A stretch of 64,000 nucleotides of DNA from Dichetophora obliterata (taxonomy: Eukaryota; Arthropoda; Insecta; Diptera; Sciomyzidae): the NCBI GenBank assembly GCA_963920525.1, contig OY986437.1, positions 98,071,462-98,135,461 on the forward strand, written 5' to 3'. The notes below the pieces were generated by a model that worked only from the letters and a program-made list of their open reading frames with translations, was not told where the DNA came from and searched no databases. The position numbers and the translations under genes are program-made. Positions 33,051 through 44,999 of the stretch are shown piece by piece (position 1 is the first letter of the stretch; every line of letters begins with the position of its first letter).

Positions 33051-34130
33051 CGATGTTGATATTATGTAATCGATCTGTAAAAGCTGTTTTCATAAAATCT
33101 GGTTATTAAAAGTCAACATGATACTTTTCTACAATTATAAATTTTTTTTTCGGTTATAAAATAATGTAAACAAAATATAAAGTATGCTTCAAAACAAATT
33201 ATTGATGTACACTCCACTCAGAGTGCCCTGAATCTACTGACATGTTTTCTAAGCTTATACTGCTTAGTTGCTGCAAAAAAAGCGACTATGAAATTTAACT
33301 ATGACAGTTTATGAAAGTTTAAGTTGGATACTTACTAGTCTGAATTCAAGGGTTCATTAAAGACTTTTATGCGAAAAAAAGCTGCATTAAAAATTATTTT
33401 TTTGAAGCAGCTGTTAAGGTAATGTTTTTTCAACATAATAATTATAGAACTTTTGCAGAAAATTTTTTTAATTATTATAGCAGTAGTTTAGTAAAGCACC
33501 TAAAATATAAGGTGGAAACGATTTTTCGGAGCTTGTTCATCTTAAAAAAAATAGTTTTGGTTCTACTCTTAATCGAAGATTTTTGAAAAATTTTGATTTT
33601 TACTAAAATTGTACTTGAAGACCCTTTTGACGTAGAATTACGCCTTACAGCGCGGTTTGTATGGGGGTCATTTTCACGAATTTTTTCAAAGTGATATTTG
33701 ACACTTTGGGGTATACCTACAGCCTTTAATATTCATCGTACAAAGAAAAATAAATGCCAAAATATCAGTTTTAGTGGAAATAAAACGAATATCTAATAAA
33801 ATAGCAAAATCTAAGAAGATGAAAAATTCATATATTCGTATGAGAAATGCACAAGCTGCTTAGCTGCAGTAGCTGCTTATGCTGTTTTTAAGGTTGTTGT
33901 TGTTGTTGTGTTTGCTTGTTTGGTTCGTAATCACGTCGTTCGTTGTTGTGCTGTTGTTGTTGTTTTTTATTAATATGTATGTAAAACATACATATATAAA
34001 TACTCATCAATTGCTTTCATTTTTTTTTTGTTTCCCAAATAGCCTCGGATTCAATCGGCTCGGTTGAAAACGGTGTGCACTTTTAAAAGCACTGAAGCGG
34101 ACCGTTCCGTTGTCAGAAAACTATGCTTAG
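33051..34130. other. Unassigned interval with TTG microsatellites
   Basis: No TE or gene domain found. (TTG)n and TGTTG runs lie at 33892-33970. The frames here are short and compositionally biased. Confidence 0.4.
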
Positions 34131-34587
34131 TGTGTTTCATATAAGCGTACCATTTATTAAGTTGTATATTTATGTTGATTTTCTATGATTTAAATATAAA
34201 TTCTAAATGCTTTATAGTTTAAATCATTCTTGATTTTAAATACAAATTCTAGTTGTCAGATAGTTTAAAATCGTTTATTAAGCTTTAGGTCGGGTTACAA
34301 CAATTAATTGCTCTAACGAACTTTTTTCAAAGAAACAACAGCAACAACATTTTCAATATGAAAAGAAAGAAAAACATCACTAGCTGATTAATTAGTTAGC
34401 TGATTGATTAACTGGTTATAGCAATTAATTGTTCTAACCTGACCTAAAGCTCAACAAACGATTTTAAACTATCAAACAACTAGAATTTGCATTTAAAGTT
34501 AAGAATGATTTAAACTATCAAACATTTAGAATTTGTACAATAATATACAACTTAATAAATGGTACGCTTATATGAAACACACAAATA
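34131..34587. repeat. Foldback-type inverted repeat, arms about 180 bp
   Basis: The left arm starts TGTGTTTCATATAAGCGTAC (34131) and runs inward through CAATTAATTGCTCTAAC (about 34318). The right arm is its complement from about 34421 to GTACGCTTATATGAAACACA (34587). Arms match well with small indels around a roughly 100-bp loop. A third, single arm copy lies at 35148-35345. Confidence 0.85.
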
Positions 34588-35147
34588 AATAACAAGGTAA
34601 CCAACATAATAAATAACAAGGTCATATAGAAAACTTTAAGTTGTATATTAATTTTATTTGTTGTTAAACAATTATAACCCTTTCTTAAAATTGTTTTTAT
34701 TAAGTTGCAACAATAAACTAAACAATAAACAGCAACTCAACTGATTCAATGCATATTTCAGAGTTTTTTGGCGAACAGGTGAAAAAGAGAGGGAAAAAGA
34801 CAAGAACAAACGACGCATCAAGCGAATATGACATAAATTTAAATTCAAATCTTGATTAATATAAATAAGGACTTTACAATTATATAGAGAAAGGTTTAAA
34901 GGTACAAAACATGTCGTTTTCATACCACCAAATCAGACGATACCGTTTTAAGTACCGTTTAGCTGGAACAGTGACATTCATGGCTTGTTGGGTTGTAATA
35001 CAAAAAAGGATACAGATGCATGTAGCTAGAGAGCCAGTATGTGCAAAATTTCATATGCATTTAAAATTGCCACAAAAATATCATTCGCATTACAAAATAC
35101 CATAATAAGTCACATATGCACAAACATTTTAAAAATGTTGTTTCTTT
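34588..35147. other. Interval between inverted-repeat copies
   Basis: AT-rich. It begins with AACAAGGTCATATAGAAAACTTT (34617), which recurs after the third arm at 35318, so part of it belongs to the same repeat family. No coding sequence is recognised. Confidence 0.45.
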
Positions 35148-35345
35148 GGAAAAATTCGTTAGAGCAATTAATTATTCTAAGCTGACCTTAAGCTCAATAA
35201 ACGATTTTAAACTATCAAACAACTAGAATTTATATTTAAAATCAAGTACGATTTAAACTATCAAACATTTAGAATTTGTATTTAAATCATAGAAAATCAA
35301 CATAATTAATAACAAGGTCATATAGAGAACTTTCAAATGTAATTT
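35148..35345. repeat. Third arm copy of the 34.1-kb inverted repeat
   Basis: The words CGTTAGAGCAATTAATTATTC, CGATTTTAAACTATCAAAC and AACAAGGTCATATAGAGAAC match the right arm of 34131-34587 in the same orientation. It suggests the family spreads as whole or half elements. Confidence 0.8.
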
Positions 35346-35654
35346 AAAAAAAAATTAGAAATACCACAAAGATATTTTGCTTGCTAAAACAAATAAAAAT
35401 TTTAAGAAGAATATTACCAAACTCCCACGGAAATAAAAAAATAGCCAGCTGAATTCCCAGCCAACTAAAAAATACCACGCTGAAATAAAAAATTTAATAG
35501 GAATTCCCAAAAACAAAAATTCCTAGAGGCAATCAAAAATTACCACGAATGGGATTTTTCCAAAATAACTGGCAACGTTGCTACTGGTGCTGATATTGTT
35601 GTTTTGATTCTGCGAGAATTTTCGTGAGTGACGAGTGAAAAGCGGGACATAGTA

Positions 35655-36131
35655 AGACCCTTTTACATTGACCAAGACTTGAAGTCAAGTTTCTTTGACG
35701 TTCTCTTTTGAACTTTTCTCTTTTGAAAGCTTTCACATTGGTCAAGACTTGAATTCTAGTTCTTGTCTTCTTTCCTTGTTTTCTAAAAATAAAACGAGAT
35801 AGGTAGCAAGCAAATGAATAATAGTTTATAGAATTTTATTTTTTTGCCACGATGGAAGCTAACAAAATGTTTTTGCTTGAAAATTTAATGCAAAATTAAA
35901 TTATATTAAATGCAAAAAATTTTTAATGCAACCGAAGTCTAACAAACTCACATTGATATGCGAAAAATAAAAAAAAAGCGCTGCCACCAACGCGAAAATA
36001 ACAAAAGGAATATGAAAAATTGCCGGTACAGCTTCAAGTTTCTTTTTCCCTTCCGTCGCTTCCGATGTGCGGCGAATTGCCCACAAACTCTAAAACTTGA
36101 CTTCAAGTCTTGATCAATATAAAAGGGGTCT
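35655..36131. mobile_element. MITE with about 40-bp terminal inverted repeats
   Basis: The left end AGACCCTTTTACATTGACCA..., containing CAAGACTTGAAGTCAAGTTT, is inverted at the right end (complement AGACCCCTTTTATATTGATC...). Length 477 bp, no transposase. CTTGAAGTCAAG is itself palindromic. A copy of the CAAGACTTGAA word lies internally at about 35745. No clear target duplication; superfamily not assigned. Confidence 0.8.
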
Positions 36132-36893
36132 AAGCAAAGTTATCTTTATTTTCTGTGGACGATTCGGTTCATCCCCTCTAACGCTGCTCAACCGCTGTGA
36201 TCATGCTCTTCTGTGTGCGTCGTTGTTTTAGATTTGCTTGGTAATTGTTGTTGGTTCAGTTAGCTGAAAATTTTTTAGATATGTATTTTTAATTTTTACT
36301 CGACAAGAAAAGCTGATTTTGGCAACTAGCTCGCTTTTCTCTACTTCCTTTTCTTTAGGAAAAATTCCTTTTCCTTTTCGCTTTTCTCTTTATTCCTCTC
36401 CGAGTCGGCCCTACCTGGCTATTCTGCCATGAGTTGGAGTACGAGTAAAACGAATGTTTATTTTCAGCAACATAAATACAACAGAGAATACAGATGCGTG
36501 TAGCTACAGAGGCAGTATGTACGCAAACTACTACGCAAATTTGCGCATGCGTTACTAAGCATGCGATGTGCTTTAAGAACTCGATTTATTTTTTAAATAC
36601 CATAATAAATTCGAATTATTTATATTATGCATTATATTTTTTTCATATTAAAAAATTATATTGTTAATTTAAATTTTAATTTTAAATTACTTTAAAAATA
36701 TACATATATGTATATGCTCTTTACTATACGAAAAATAAATAATTAAAATTTACTCATATTGATTTCCATTAATTAAACATAACTTTGAATTACGTTTAGT
36801 TTTAACCAACAAAACAAATGAACAAGAACAACAAATTCATCACCAAAAATATCAAATGAAAACTTTTTATTTAATTGTGAGCTTTTTAGATCA
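36132..36893. other. Unassigned interval
   Basis: Mixed sequence. 36170-36430 is somewhat GC-richer with C/T-rich stretches; 36590-36890 is very AT-rich. No exon, TE domain or repeat is convincing. Confidence 0.4.
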
Positions 36894-37767
36894 GTAGCTC
36901 GTTCTTGTAACTCGTAACGATCGCAGTTACCGATTTGACATCATTCTGACGTAATTCTCACCTACACTGTTTGTGTAATAATCTGAATCGATTTCTGTTC
37001 TATTCGTTTGTTCCAAATCGATAAGTTGTCACATGTTCCGATTTCACTTCAATAGAATCTTTAAAAGAGTGTTTGTGTAAGAAAAGGGAATCGATAAAAC
37101 TTCATGTTTTTCTCACTCACTCTGCGATAAGTGAGAATTCTACCGATCTGTATAAATGACAGTAATGTTGTGTATCTATTAAATATCAAGTACTTGCAAT
37201 TAATATTCTAAAACGGGTACTTTCGCTTAAGTTACATTTTTTTAGTGTAATACTCTGTTTATAATACTGTTTTTGTTTTAAAACGTTTTAACTTTCAAGG
37301 TAATGCGATTTAAAAAGAATGCCCATCTACATAAAAGAGGGAAATTTAAGAAACAAAATATTTGTTAGAGCAATGCAAAAGAACCCGGTTGCAAATATTT
37401 GCTAAATTTATATTACACAGCACTTATTGTCAAATTATTTACATTCATAATAGTTGATTATTTCCGCAAACATTATAACACATGTAAATAATTAAATACT
37501 CACTTTTTAATAACAAGACCATCACCTTGTTATTAGGAAATTTTAGCGCTCATAAAATAAAATAAATGCAAGTAGGCAGCTGCTTGCCATTTAACTCGAT
37601 TTCGCAAATTTTCTTTTCGATTTGTGTTCTTTTTCATCACGCACCGAATTTTTACCGATTTCGACGTACACAAACATTAGTTGTCACGAAATCGGTAACT
37701 AGGGATCGATAAGGCGTGACGTCACACAAATCGGTAACTTGCCGATTTTGTTACAGGAACGAGCTAC
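36894..37767. mobile_element. Non-autonomous transposon with GTAGCTCGTTC termini
   Basis: Termini GTAGCTCGTTCTTGTAAC and (complement) GTAGCTCGTTCCTGTAAC, 874 bp, no coding frame. The subterminal parts repeat (T)TACCGATTT/AATCGGTAA words many times in both orientations, like transposase binding sites. A second, partial copy is at 60111-60690, confirming a dispersed family. Superfamily unknown to me. Confidence 0.85.
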
Positions 37768-38409
37768 AGGTAAGTTTGAAGAAGGACAACAAACACCAAA
37801 TTTGTTTTTGAATAACTTTTATTAAGAAGATGAAATGCTTTAAAATAGGTTTGAAAAATATAAATGAAAAAACAGAATTTTTCTCTATTACTGTATAAAA
37901 AGGAATTCTACGTTTATACTTACGATACTATCGAAACTATGTCTTTTTTTTTTTTGACTAAAAAAGTGATTTAGGTTATAAGAAAAAAGTATTTCTCTAA
38001 AATAAAAATCGAACGATTAAAGGTACCATTTGTGTTTGCTTAGCAAGTGAAAAAAAATTTGGAAGCTATCCTAAGCATAGTTTTCGAGTAATGCTGTCCA
38101 CCGGTTTCAAGCAGCACTTTTCGAGAAAACGCGTTTAAAGTTTTAGAAGTAGTAAGGCACAGTATAGTTTTCTTCGAACGTTTGTGCTTATGATTACAAT
38201 AATTTTTATTCAATTGATTTAAAACTTTCTGAGAATATTTTAACGATTTTATACATTCTGAAGATGTAGACAACTAAAAGAAGTTGATTTTTGGTCGCAG
38301 AAAAACTTTAATGGGCCCTTAATAGCACGACTATGAATATGCTCTATAGTTACTTTATAAAGTCACCATTGTCAAATTTTTAATTCAATGCTTACTTTAT
38401 GCATTCCAG
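37768..38409 (+). other. Probable intron sequence upstream of the host exon
   Basis: AT-rich and non-repetitive. It ends in a good acceptor for the exon at 38410 (TTACTTTATGCATTCCAG). The minus-strand 77-codon frame at 38040-38273 has no domain. Confidence 0.5.
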
Positions 38410-38521
38410 CTAAAAATCGAAACGCAAGTCCATCCATTTCCAGTGATAAAAAGTCTACAATAGTTGAAGCTGTTGATCCGGCAACCAGCAGCGGTGAATC
38501 CAAACTTAAGCCAAGGTCCAG
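38410..38521 (+). CDS. Host gene internal coding exon
   Basis: A 112-bp exon with acceptor GCATTCCAG|C and consensus donor CCAG|GTGAGT. Of three frames only one is open; it needs one base from the previous exon and leaves two bases (AG) for the next. It encodes 36 residues rich in Ser, Lys and small residues (KNRNASPSISSDKKSTIVEA then VDPATSSGESKLKPRS). The next compatible exon at 54037 begins with G, giving Arg, and stays open to a stop. Composition and base use are more gene-like than the surroundings. I do not recognise the protein; it looks like a disordered, phosphorylatable C-terminal region. No TE similarity is seen. Confidence 0.72.
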
Positions 38522-38709
38522 GTGAGTAAAAAATAACTACATATTATAGGCTTACAAATTAAATATATATGTAGCAGCATCTACCTAAACATTTAAAATT
38601 TCACTTTAAAAATTTTAAAAAAAAAACATTTAATGAGAAACTTATTAAGGTATTTTTTTTACTATTTCGTAATTTATAACTTAAAAAAGTAGAATTTTTT
38701 GTATCAATA

Positions 38710-38866
38710 GGGCAGTTCACGATCTTGTTGCATCGTTGCAAATGCAAAATAAACAGCTTTTACAAAAACAAAAAGCATATGTTGCAAAAGCTTTTCAATG
38801 CTTTTTGTTTTTGTAAAAGCTGTTTATTTTGCATTTGCAACGATGCAACAAGATCGTGAACTGCCC
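38710..38866. mobile_element. Perfect 68-bp palindromic MITE flanked by TA
   Basis: GGGCAGTTCACGATCTTGTT... at 38710-38777 is repeated inverted without a mismatch at 38799-38866, around a 21-nt loop that itself contains AAAAGCTTTT. TA lies on both sides (CAATA|GGGCAG and CTGCCC|TAATG), the target duplication of Tc1/mariner-type elements. Perfect arms suggest a very recent insertion. Confidence 0.92.
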
Positions 38867-39765
38867 TAATGTATTTTTTTGATTCGATGCATCGTAATGT
38901 ACATCAATATTTTTTGATGATTCGACATCGATTCATCGATTTGCATAGGATTTTTCAGATATTTTTTCGCAACAAAATATGATAATAGCAAAATTGCACA
39001 AAATTTAAAATTAATTACTATTACTGAGCTAATAATGTGTCTAACGGGCTATTGAATCAGGTCAAAAACTTATTCATAGAACCATAGAAGTCATAAAAAT
39101 TAAAATTTTTAGTCAGCCAAAACTTTCTCTTAATTTTTAGTTTTTTTAGAAAAATTCTTGATTGCAGGTCTGCCGTCCATTTCATTCGATATTATGTTTC
39201 TCGATATAACTTAAGACGTAATTTAATTTTATATAGAGAAAATGTGGGGATGATGATAAGAGAAGACCAAAAAAATTTAAATTACTGAAGGAAATTGCTT
39301 TATTTGTAAAACATATTCTTTTTGAATGAGATTATAAAGAGTAAGGTAAGTTGTTTTGTGGAAGTTTCTTATGTGTCTCATATAGTTTGACGTATTTCCA
39401 GTACTCTTTATATTTTTTTTCACAAATTACAATTCACATTATTTTCGCTGCGTTTCTCAAAAAACTCCAAACCACACATTTTGGAACCATATCAATGTTT
39501 TGGTCAAAATCACATTTCTTTTTTTTCATAAGTAAAGGTTTTACATTGATCAAATGGCTCATCAAATGATTTAACAAACTTTTTGACCAACAGAAATATG
39601 TATGGATTTGATAGCGATTTGACGAGTCTCAACACTCATCAAATCATAATCGTCCACATTCCACTAAAAGATTTCATAAAAAAATAATGTTAATCTCATA
39701 TCTGATAGCATCGCTAAATCAATGGATAGGTTCAAACGTTATTGCAGCATGTCCGATAATATACT
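38867..39765. other. Unassigned intron sequence with short motif clusters
   Basis: 38885-38945 repeats GATTCGATGCATCG/CATCGATTCATCG words that recur at 42355-42420. 39590-39660 carries CAAATC/GATTTGA words that recur at 41953-42330. No coding sequence. Confidence 0.5.
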
Positions 39766-41949
39766 GGGCGTCCGTAGGGAGAAGGGGGCACTTACCCCCT
39801 AGGCAGTGAATTTTTTTAAATATCTTCATATTAAATCAAAAAGCCGTAAGCTACAGTTAAAAATTTTTACGGGAGAGTCAAAAAACTATCTAAATTGTAA
39901 TTGTAATTGTAATTGTATGTTGCGCTCAAACTTAGGGATTTTAGAAATTTGTTACTAAAAACGTTGTTTTTATTTGTAGAAGTGTACAATTTAGCAGAAG
40001 CATGTATTTTGATAAGGTACATCAATAATCATTCAAAAAGTCGACTTTTAATTAATAATAACTTACGGCTTTTTTAATTTCATATGACGATATTTTCGTT
40101 ATAAATGTTAATATATTTTGAAGAGAACTCAAAAATACTTTTTTTAAAGTATATTTATAAATAAAGTATATTTAAAGTATATTTATAATAAAGTTGAGGT
40201 AAACCCTGCATGCATTTGTAAATAGTATGTTGTACCCGTTGCAGTAATAAGTTACGATACCATTTCATTTACCCTTGTTTCACAGGCACTTTTTAATACG
40301 TATGCTTACACTCAAAAAATTATGTGAGTAAATATTACTAATAACTGCGTCCATTCTACGAATTTTAATCGTAGTTTTCAGTCACGAATAGAATTCGTAT
40401 ATTGGACGTAGTTTAGTACATATAACAAATATTTTATTCGTATTCGTACAAAAACAAAGGTATATTTTGTTACATTTACTAAAAACGAACAAAACAAAAA
40501 TTAAATCTGAGCTGTAACATACTCTTTCACGTATTATTACAGTATTATTACATTACTACTACTATGTTATTCTTACGAGAAATTGAGGTATGATAAGGGA
40601 TAATATCCCTATTAGTCGAAGATCATTCTTCGGAGTAACAGATGATAAGGGGCATTTAAACCAATAACGCATATGATCTTGGATGATAAGCAAATTTATC
40701 TTTTAAAGTAATTAAACAAAAGAAGAAAACAAAGTAAAATTAATTTAAAAAACTAAATTCTTTCCCAAAAGCCGGTTTAAAAAAATAGTTTTGATCCAAT
40801 TTGGATAATGTTTAAATTTGTCGTAAACTCAATAAAATCGCTAACAATCTTGCAGCATTTGAACTTGAGAAAATTGCAGCGATCTAGGCGAGGGAAAACA
40901 TCAGTTTAAAAAGCGAAAAAAAAATTAGGAGATCCTGATTAAAGTAGGCTAATTTAAGATTAAGCACTAACTTTTAAAAAATGTAATGGCAAGTTCTTGT
41001 TAAGAAAACGCTTTTACATTAAAAAATCTTAAGGTCAAAAGTTTTTTTTATGACTAAAATTTAAATAGGAAACTCGATTTGATACATTTATTTTATACTT
41101 CTTCAAATTCACGTTTTTGAACAGACGTCCACTCATTTTGAGAATTTTCTTGGTTTTTTCGCGTCACGTGCTTATATTACAACAAGGATTCAGAATCAAG
41201 CCTTGCAGGGAGGTTCCGGAATATGTTTAGAAAATGAATGGAGCCCAAAACTCATCTATACATGTAACTCTTTATATATTTATTCACACGTTTTGAATTA
41301 AAAAAAAATATTTTTTTTAATAGTTCATATAATAGGAATGTATATAAACTCAATTTTAGTAACTTGCATACTTCTAGAACTTAAACATATTGAAAAAAGA
41401 AATAAGTTAGTTGATGTCCATGCGGGGAACATTTCAAGAATAGCGATTTTTACCTCCTAAATCCAACTCTGATAAGATTCAGGCCTCTCGCAATTGGTTT
41501 ATGAGCTATAGGCCTCCAAAACTGGAAAAAATTGTCTAAAAATCTTGCTGGAAATTTTTGTATTCTTATTTGAAAAGAGGAAAACTTGAGGGCGAAATAG
41601 TAATTAATGCGATTTCATTTAGGGATAAAGATGACCTCACATTATTTAATTTACTATATTACTAAGAATATTTAACGAGAAAAAATGTTTTAAATTACAT
41701 GAAAAAAAATAAATTTGAAAATGTTTCGGGCATGATACAAGAAAGATTTTTACCCCATCTTTGAAATATAAAAATAATTTTCTTATGTCTACAAGCGTGT
41801 GTCAATCGGCGTATCATGATAACAAAATTAGTACCAAAAATCTCAGAAAATATAATTATATAGGTTACATTTTCTTTATGTGCATTCTAGACTCCTTTAT
41901 GCCCTTCCCCCCCCCCTCCTCTAGAACAAATCAAATCCTGCGGACGCCC
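39766..41949. mobile_element. hAT-like element, non-autonomous
   Basis: Inverted termini GGGCGTCCGTAGGG (39766) and CCTGCGGACGCCC (to 41949) resemble those of the 31.3-kb hAT (GGCGTCGGAAG), with the same G/C-rich runs just inside (GGGGGCACTTACCCCCT; CCCCCCCCCC). No transposase domain is found and no 8-bp duplication is obvious, so the exact ends may be off by a few bases. It contains the repeat copy at 40307-40514. Confidence 0.65.
40307..40514. repeat. Partial copy of the 53.4-kb repeat family
   Basis: TACACTCAAAAAATTATGTG, TATTACTAATAACTGCGTC and TTTATTCGTATTCGTACAAA match 53394-53620 closely. It stops at CTGAGCTG, exactly where the tRNA-like part starts in the other copy. Confidence 0.85.
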
Positions 41950-42784
41950 TTGCATCAAATCGTTTGTCAAATCATTTGATGAATATCAAAATTTTTTGAT
42001 TTTTCTGCTGATTTGACGAACGATTTTTACCGGTATGAACTCTCGTTAAATTGTGTAGAACGATTTTGTCAGTTCAAAAAAATTTTCAACCTGAGGACAT
42101 GGCAGCAAAAGAAGGAGCGGAAGAAAATAATAAGAAAATAATAATGAATAACTGTGGAAAATAATTTATTCAATAATTTCTTCTGTATAATTATAATATC
42201 AAGTGCTACTAAAAATGTTCCTTCATCGTGATGTACAAACTTCGGCGTTCAAGATAAAATTAAATTTGACGAAAAATTTTATGAGTACTAACACTTTTGT
42301 GGTCAAACGATTTGATGAGCGATTTGTCAACTAAAGATGTCAGTTTTCAAAAAACATGCATCAATGCATCGACTATTTATGCATCGAGTGGAAGCAAAAC
42401 ATCCATATTTTCGATGCATCTATGTTTTTCCGACATCCTTAGTTATTGAACTAATTTGGCATAAAGTTTAAATACAGTTATAAAAAACATTGTAAGTTTT
42501 TAAAAGTATAAAATACAAAATAGATTACATTAAAATTTAAACATTAAAGACTTATTACCTTTTATACTCAACTTTTAACTTCAAACATTCAACAATTATA
42601 TGAACTAATTAATTAATTTACAATATTTATCATTTCACATTTTTTGATCAATGGTGCAGTCTAGTTGGCAACTTTCGAAAAAAATTTTCATTTTTTGAAT
42701 GTAAATGTGGCATTCCATGCAAAATTTGCCTCTAAACTTGTTTTATGGTTTATTAGTCAAAAATATTTGAAACGTATTTTTTTA
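41950..42784. other. Motif-rich and AT-rich interval
   Basis: 41953-42060 and 42300-42340 contain repeated TCAAATCGTTTG/CAAATCATTTGATGA/GATTTGACGA words. 42350-42425 contains ATCGATGCATC words. The rest is AT-rich and featureless. Confidence 0.5.
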
Positions 42785-44818
42785 TCTATATATATAAAAG
42801 AAAGTGTCCGAATGCGATGTAATCCCATAACTCGAGATCGGCCGAACCGATTTGGATAATTTTTTTTTTTAAATGTTCGTTTAAGTCCAAGTTAGGTTTT
42901 TAAGGAAAGAAAAATTGACCACGCCCACTTTTGCGCCCACTTTTTTTGATTTATCTAAAATCATAAAAAGGCTGGACCGATTTGGATAATTTTTTTTCAA
43001 ATGTTCGTAGTAATCCAATTTAAGTTTTGTCGGAAATAAAAATTGAACACGCCTACTTTTGCGCCCACTTTTTTCGATTTATATAAAATCGGAAAACGGC
43101 TGGACCGATTTGGATAATTTTTTTTTCAAATGTTCGTAGTAATCCAATTTAAATGTTTACTGAAAGAAAAATTGACCACGCCCACTGTTTTGATATCTAT
43201 ATATATAAAATTAAGTGGCAAAACTTCCTGTTCGCATACTCCTCCTAGACGGCTTGCCCGATTTCAATGAAATTTTTACGGGTGATTGGGGTCTGTGTGG
43301 AGGGTGCACATAAGAAATTGCATGTGTGTATCTTTGCACGTTTTGTGCCACACCCCCTTTTGTCGCCCACAAATCAATAAAAATGCTGTATTTAAGACGG
43401 TTTTGGTCGTATTAAATTAAAATTTGGTAAATAAGTTCGTATGATAACTATAATTAACTTTGAAAAAAATGGGCGTGGTCACACTTCATCTACGCCTATT
43501 TTTAAGAAAATATCAAAATACTTCGAAACCATTGGTTGATTGAGCTCAAATTTTGTAAGTACGCTTTGCTTTGAGTACGAGATGGTTTAAGGGCAATGCC
43601 ACACCCCCTTTTACCTCCCATATATAAATAAAAAATTGTTGTTATCGAATAGCTTTAGAGTTATGGGTCGCACAGCTTAGAAATTCGGTATTCGACCAAA
43701 TTTGCGATATCGTATTGCTTTGAAGTTATAGGTTGACAGCGTAAGAATTCGGTATTCGACCTAAATTTATACATGCATTTTCAATACTTACATTTTGTCG
43801 TCGTAGGGCAAAGGGGAGTGGTACTTCCCATACAACCCAACTTTGTGCTATCAAATAGTTTTAGAGTTATAAGTCGTACAACGCCGAAATTCAGTATTCG
43901 ACCTCAATATACACATGCAGTTTCATTGATTCAATGTATGTTCATTGGTAAGAGGGGCGTGGCACCTCCCATTTAACGTAAATTTGCGATATTGAATATC
44001 AGCGTCAGAATTCAGTATTCGGCCCCAATTTATACATGCAGTTTCATTAATTACATTTTATGGGCGTACGACAAGGGGGCGTGAAACCTCCTATTTAACC
44101 CAAATTAGAGATATCAAATAGCATTGGGGTTATAGGTCTCACAGCTTTGGAATTCAGTATTGGACCTCAATGTACACATGCAGTTTCATTGATTACATTT
44201 TATGAGCGTTGATCAAGGGGGAGTGGCACCTCCCATACAACGAAAATTTGTGATATCGAATAGCTTTGGAGTTCAAGGTCGCACAGCGTCGGAACTCAGT
44301 ATTCGACCAAAATTTACGCTTGCAGATTTACTGATAAAATTTTTTAGAGTTTGTCGGGGGGGCGTGACACCTCCAATTTAACCCAAATTTGAGATATCGA
44401 ATAGATTTGGAGTTATAGGTAACTCAGCCTCAAAATTTAGTATTCGACCTCAATGTACTCATGCAGTTTCATTGCCAAAATTTTATGGGCGTAGGGAAAA
44501 GGAGAGTGGCACCTCCCATACAATCAAAATTTGTGCTATCGAATAGTTTTGGAGTTATATGTCGCACAGTTTCGGAATTCGGTATTCGACCGCCATGTAG
44601 ACATCCAGTTTAATTAATTACATTCTATTAGCGGTGATGAAGAGGGAGTGGCACTTCCTATACAACCCAAATTTGTTATATCGAATAGCTTTGTGGATAT
44701 AGGTCGCACAGTCTCAGAATTCAGTATTTGACCTCAATTTAGACATGCTGTTTAACTGATAACATTTTATGGGCGTTTGAATAGGGAGAGTGGCAGCAAC
44801 GCGCCGGGTTTCAGCTAG
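42785..44818 (+). mobile_element. Non-autonomous Helitron carrying a satellite array
   Basis: It begins TCTATATATATAAAAG after an A and ends GCGCCGGGTTTCAGCTAG before a T: the TC...CTAG ends and A/T insertion site of Helitrons. A second TCTATATATATAAAAT start at 43196 indicates a Helitron nested in or fused to another. 42830-43190 has three copies of a roughly 125-bp ACCGATTTGGATAATTTTTT unit. No Rep/helicase coding sequence is present, so movement would depend on another copy. Direction follows the CTAG end. Confidence 0.85.
43640..44780 (+). repeat. 143-bp tandem repeats in the Helitron, about nine units
   Basis: Each unit contains ATATCGAATAGCTTTGGAGT, TATAGGTCGCACAG, GAATTCAGTATTCGACC, ACATGCAGTTTCATTGAT and GGGAGTGGCACCTCCCATAC. 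The GTATTCGACC word recurs near 43752, 43892, 44012, 44155, 44299, 44441, 44583 and 44723, mostly 140-144 bp apart. GAGTGGCACCTCCC is a short inverted motif. Units have diverged by substitutions. Confidence 0.9.
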
Positions 44819-44999
44819 TTTTTTATAATTCTCAATTCTGAGTGAATTAGAACAATTTTTTTTTATGAGTTATTGTAGAATAACGGTACTTTTTTCTACT
44901 TTTATTTCAAAATTAACATTTTTTGCAGTTGCATTTCTATAAATTCAGTAGTTCTTTCAAGATAATTGAAGCGTTAAGAGGTTATGTCTGTTTTGGAAT

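Noticed and set aside
42785..44818. CRISPR-like array because of regularly spaced repeats
   Set aside because: The 143-bp units are continuous tandem repeats in a eukaryotic Helitron, without short repeats and unique spacers or cas genes.
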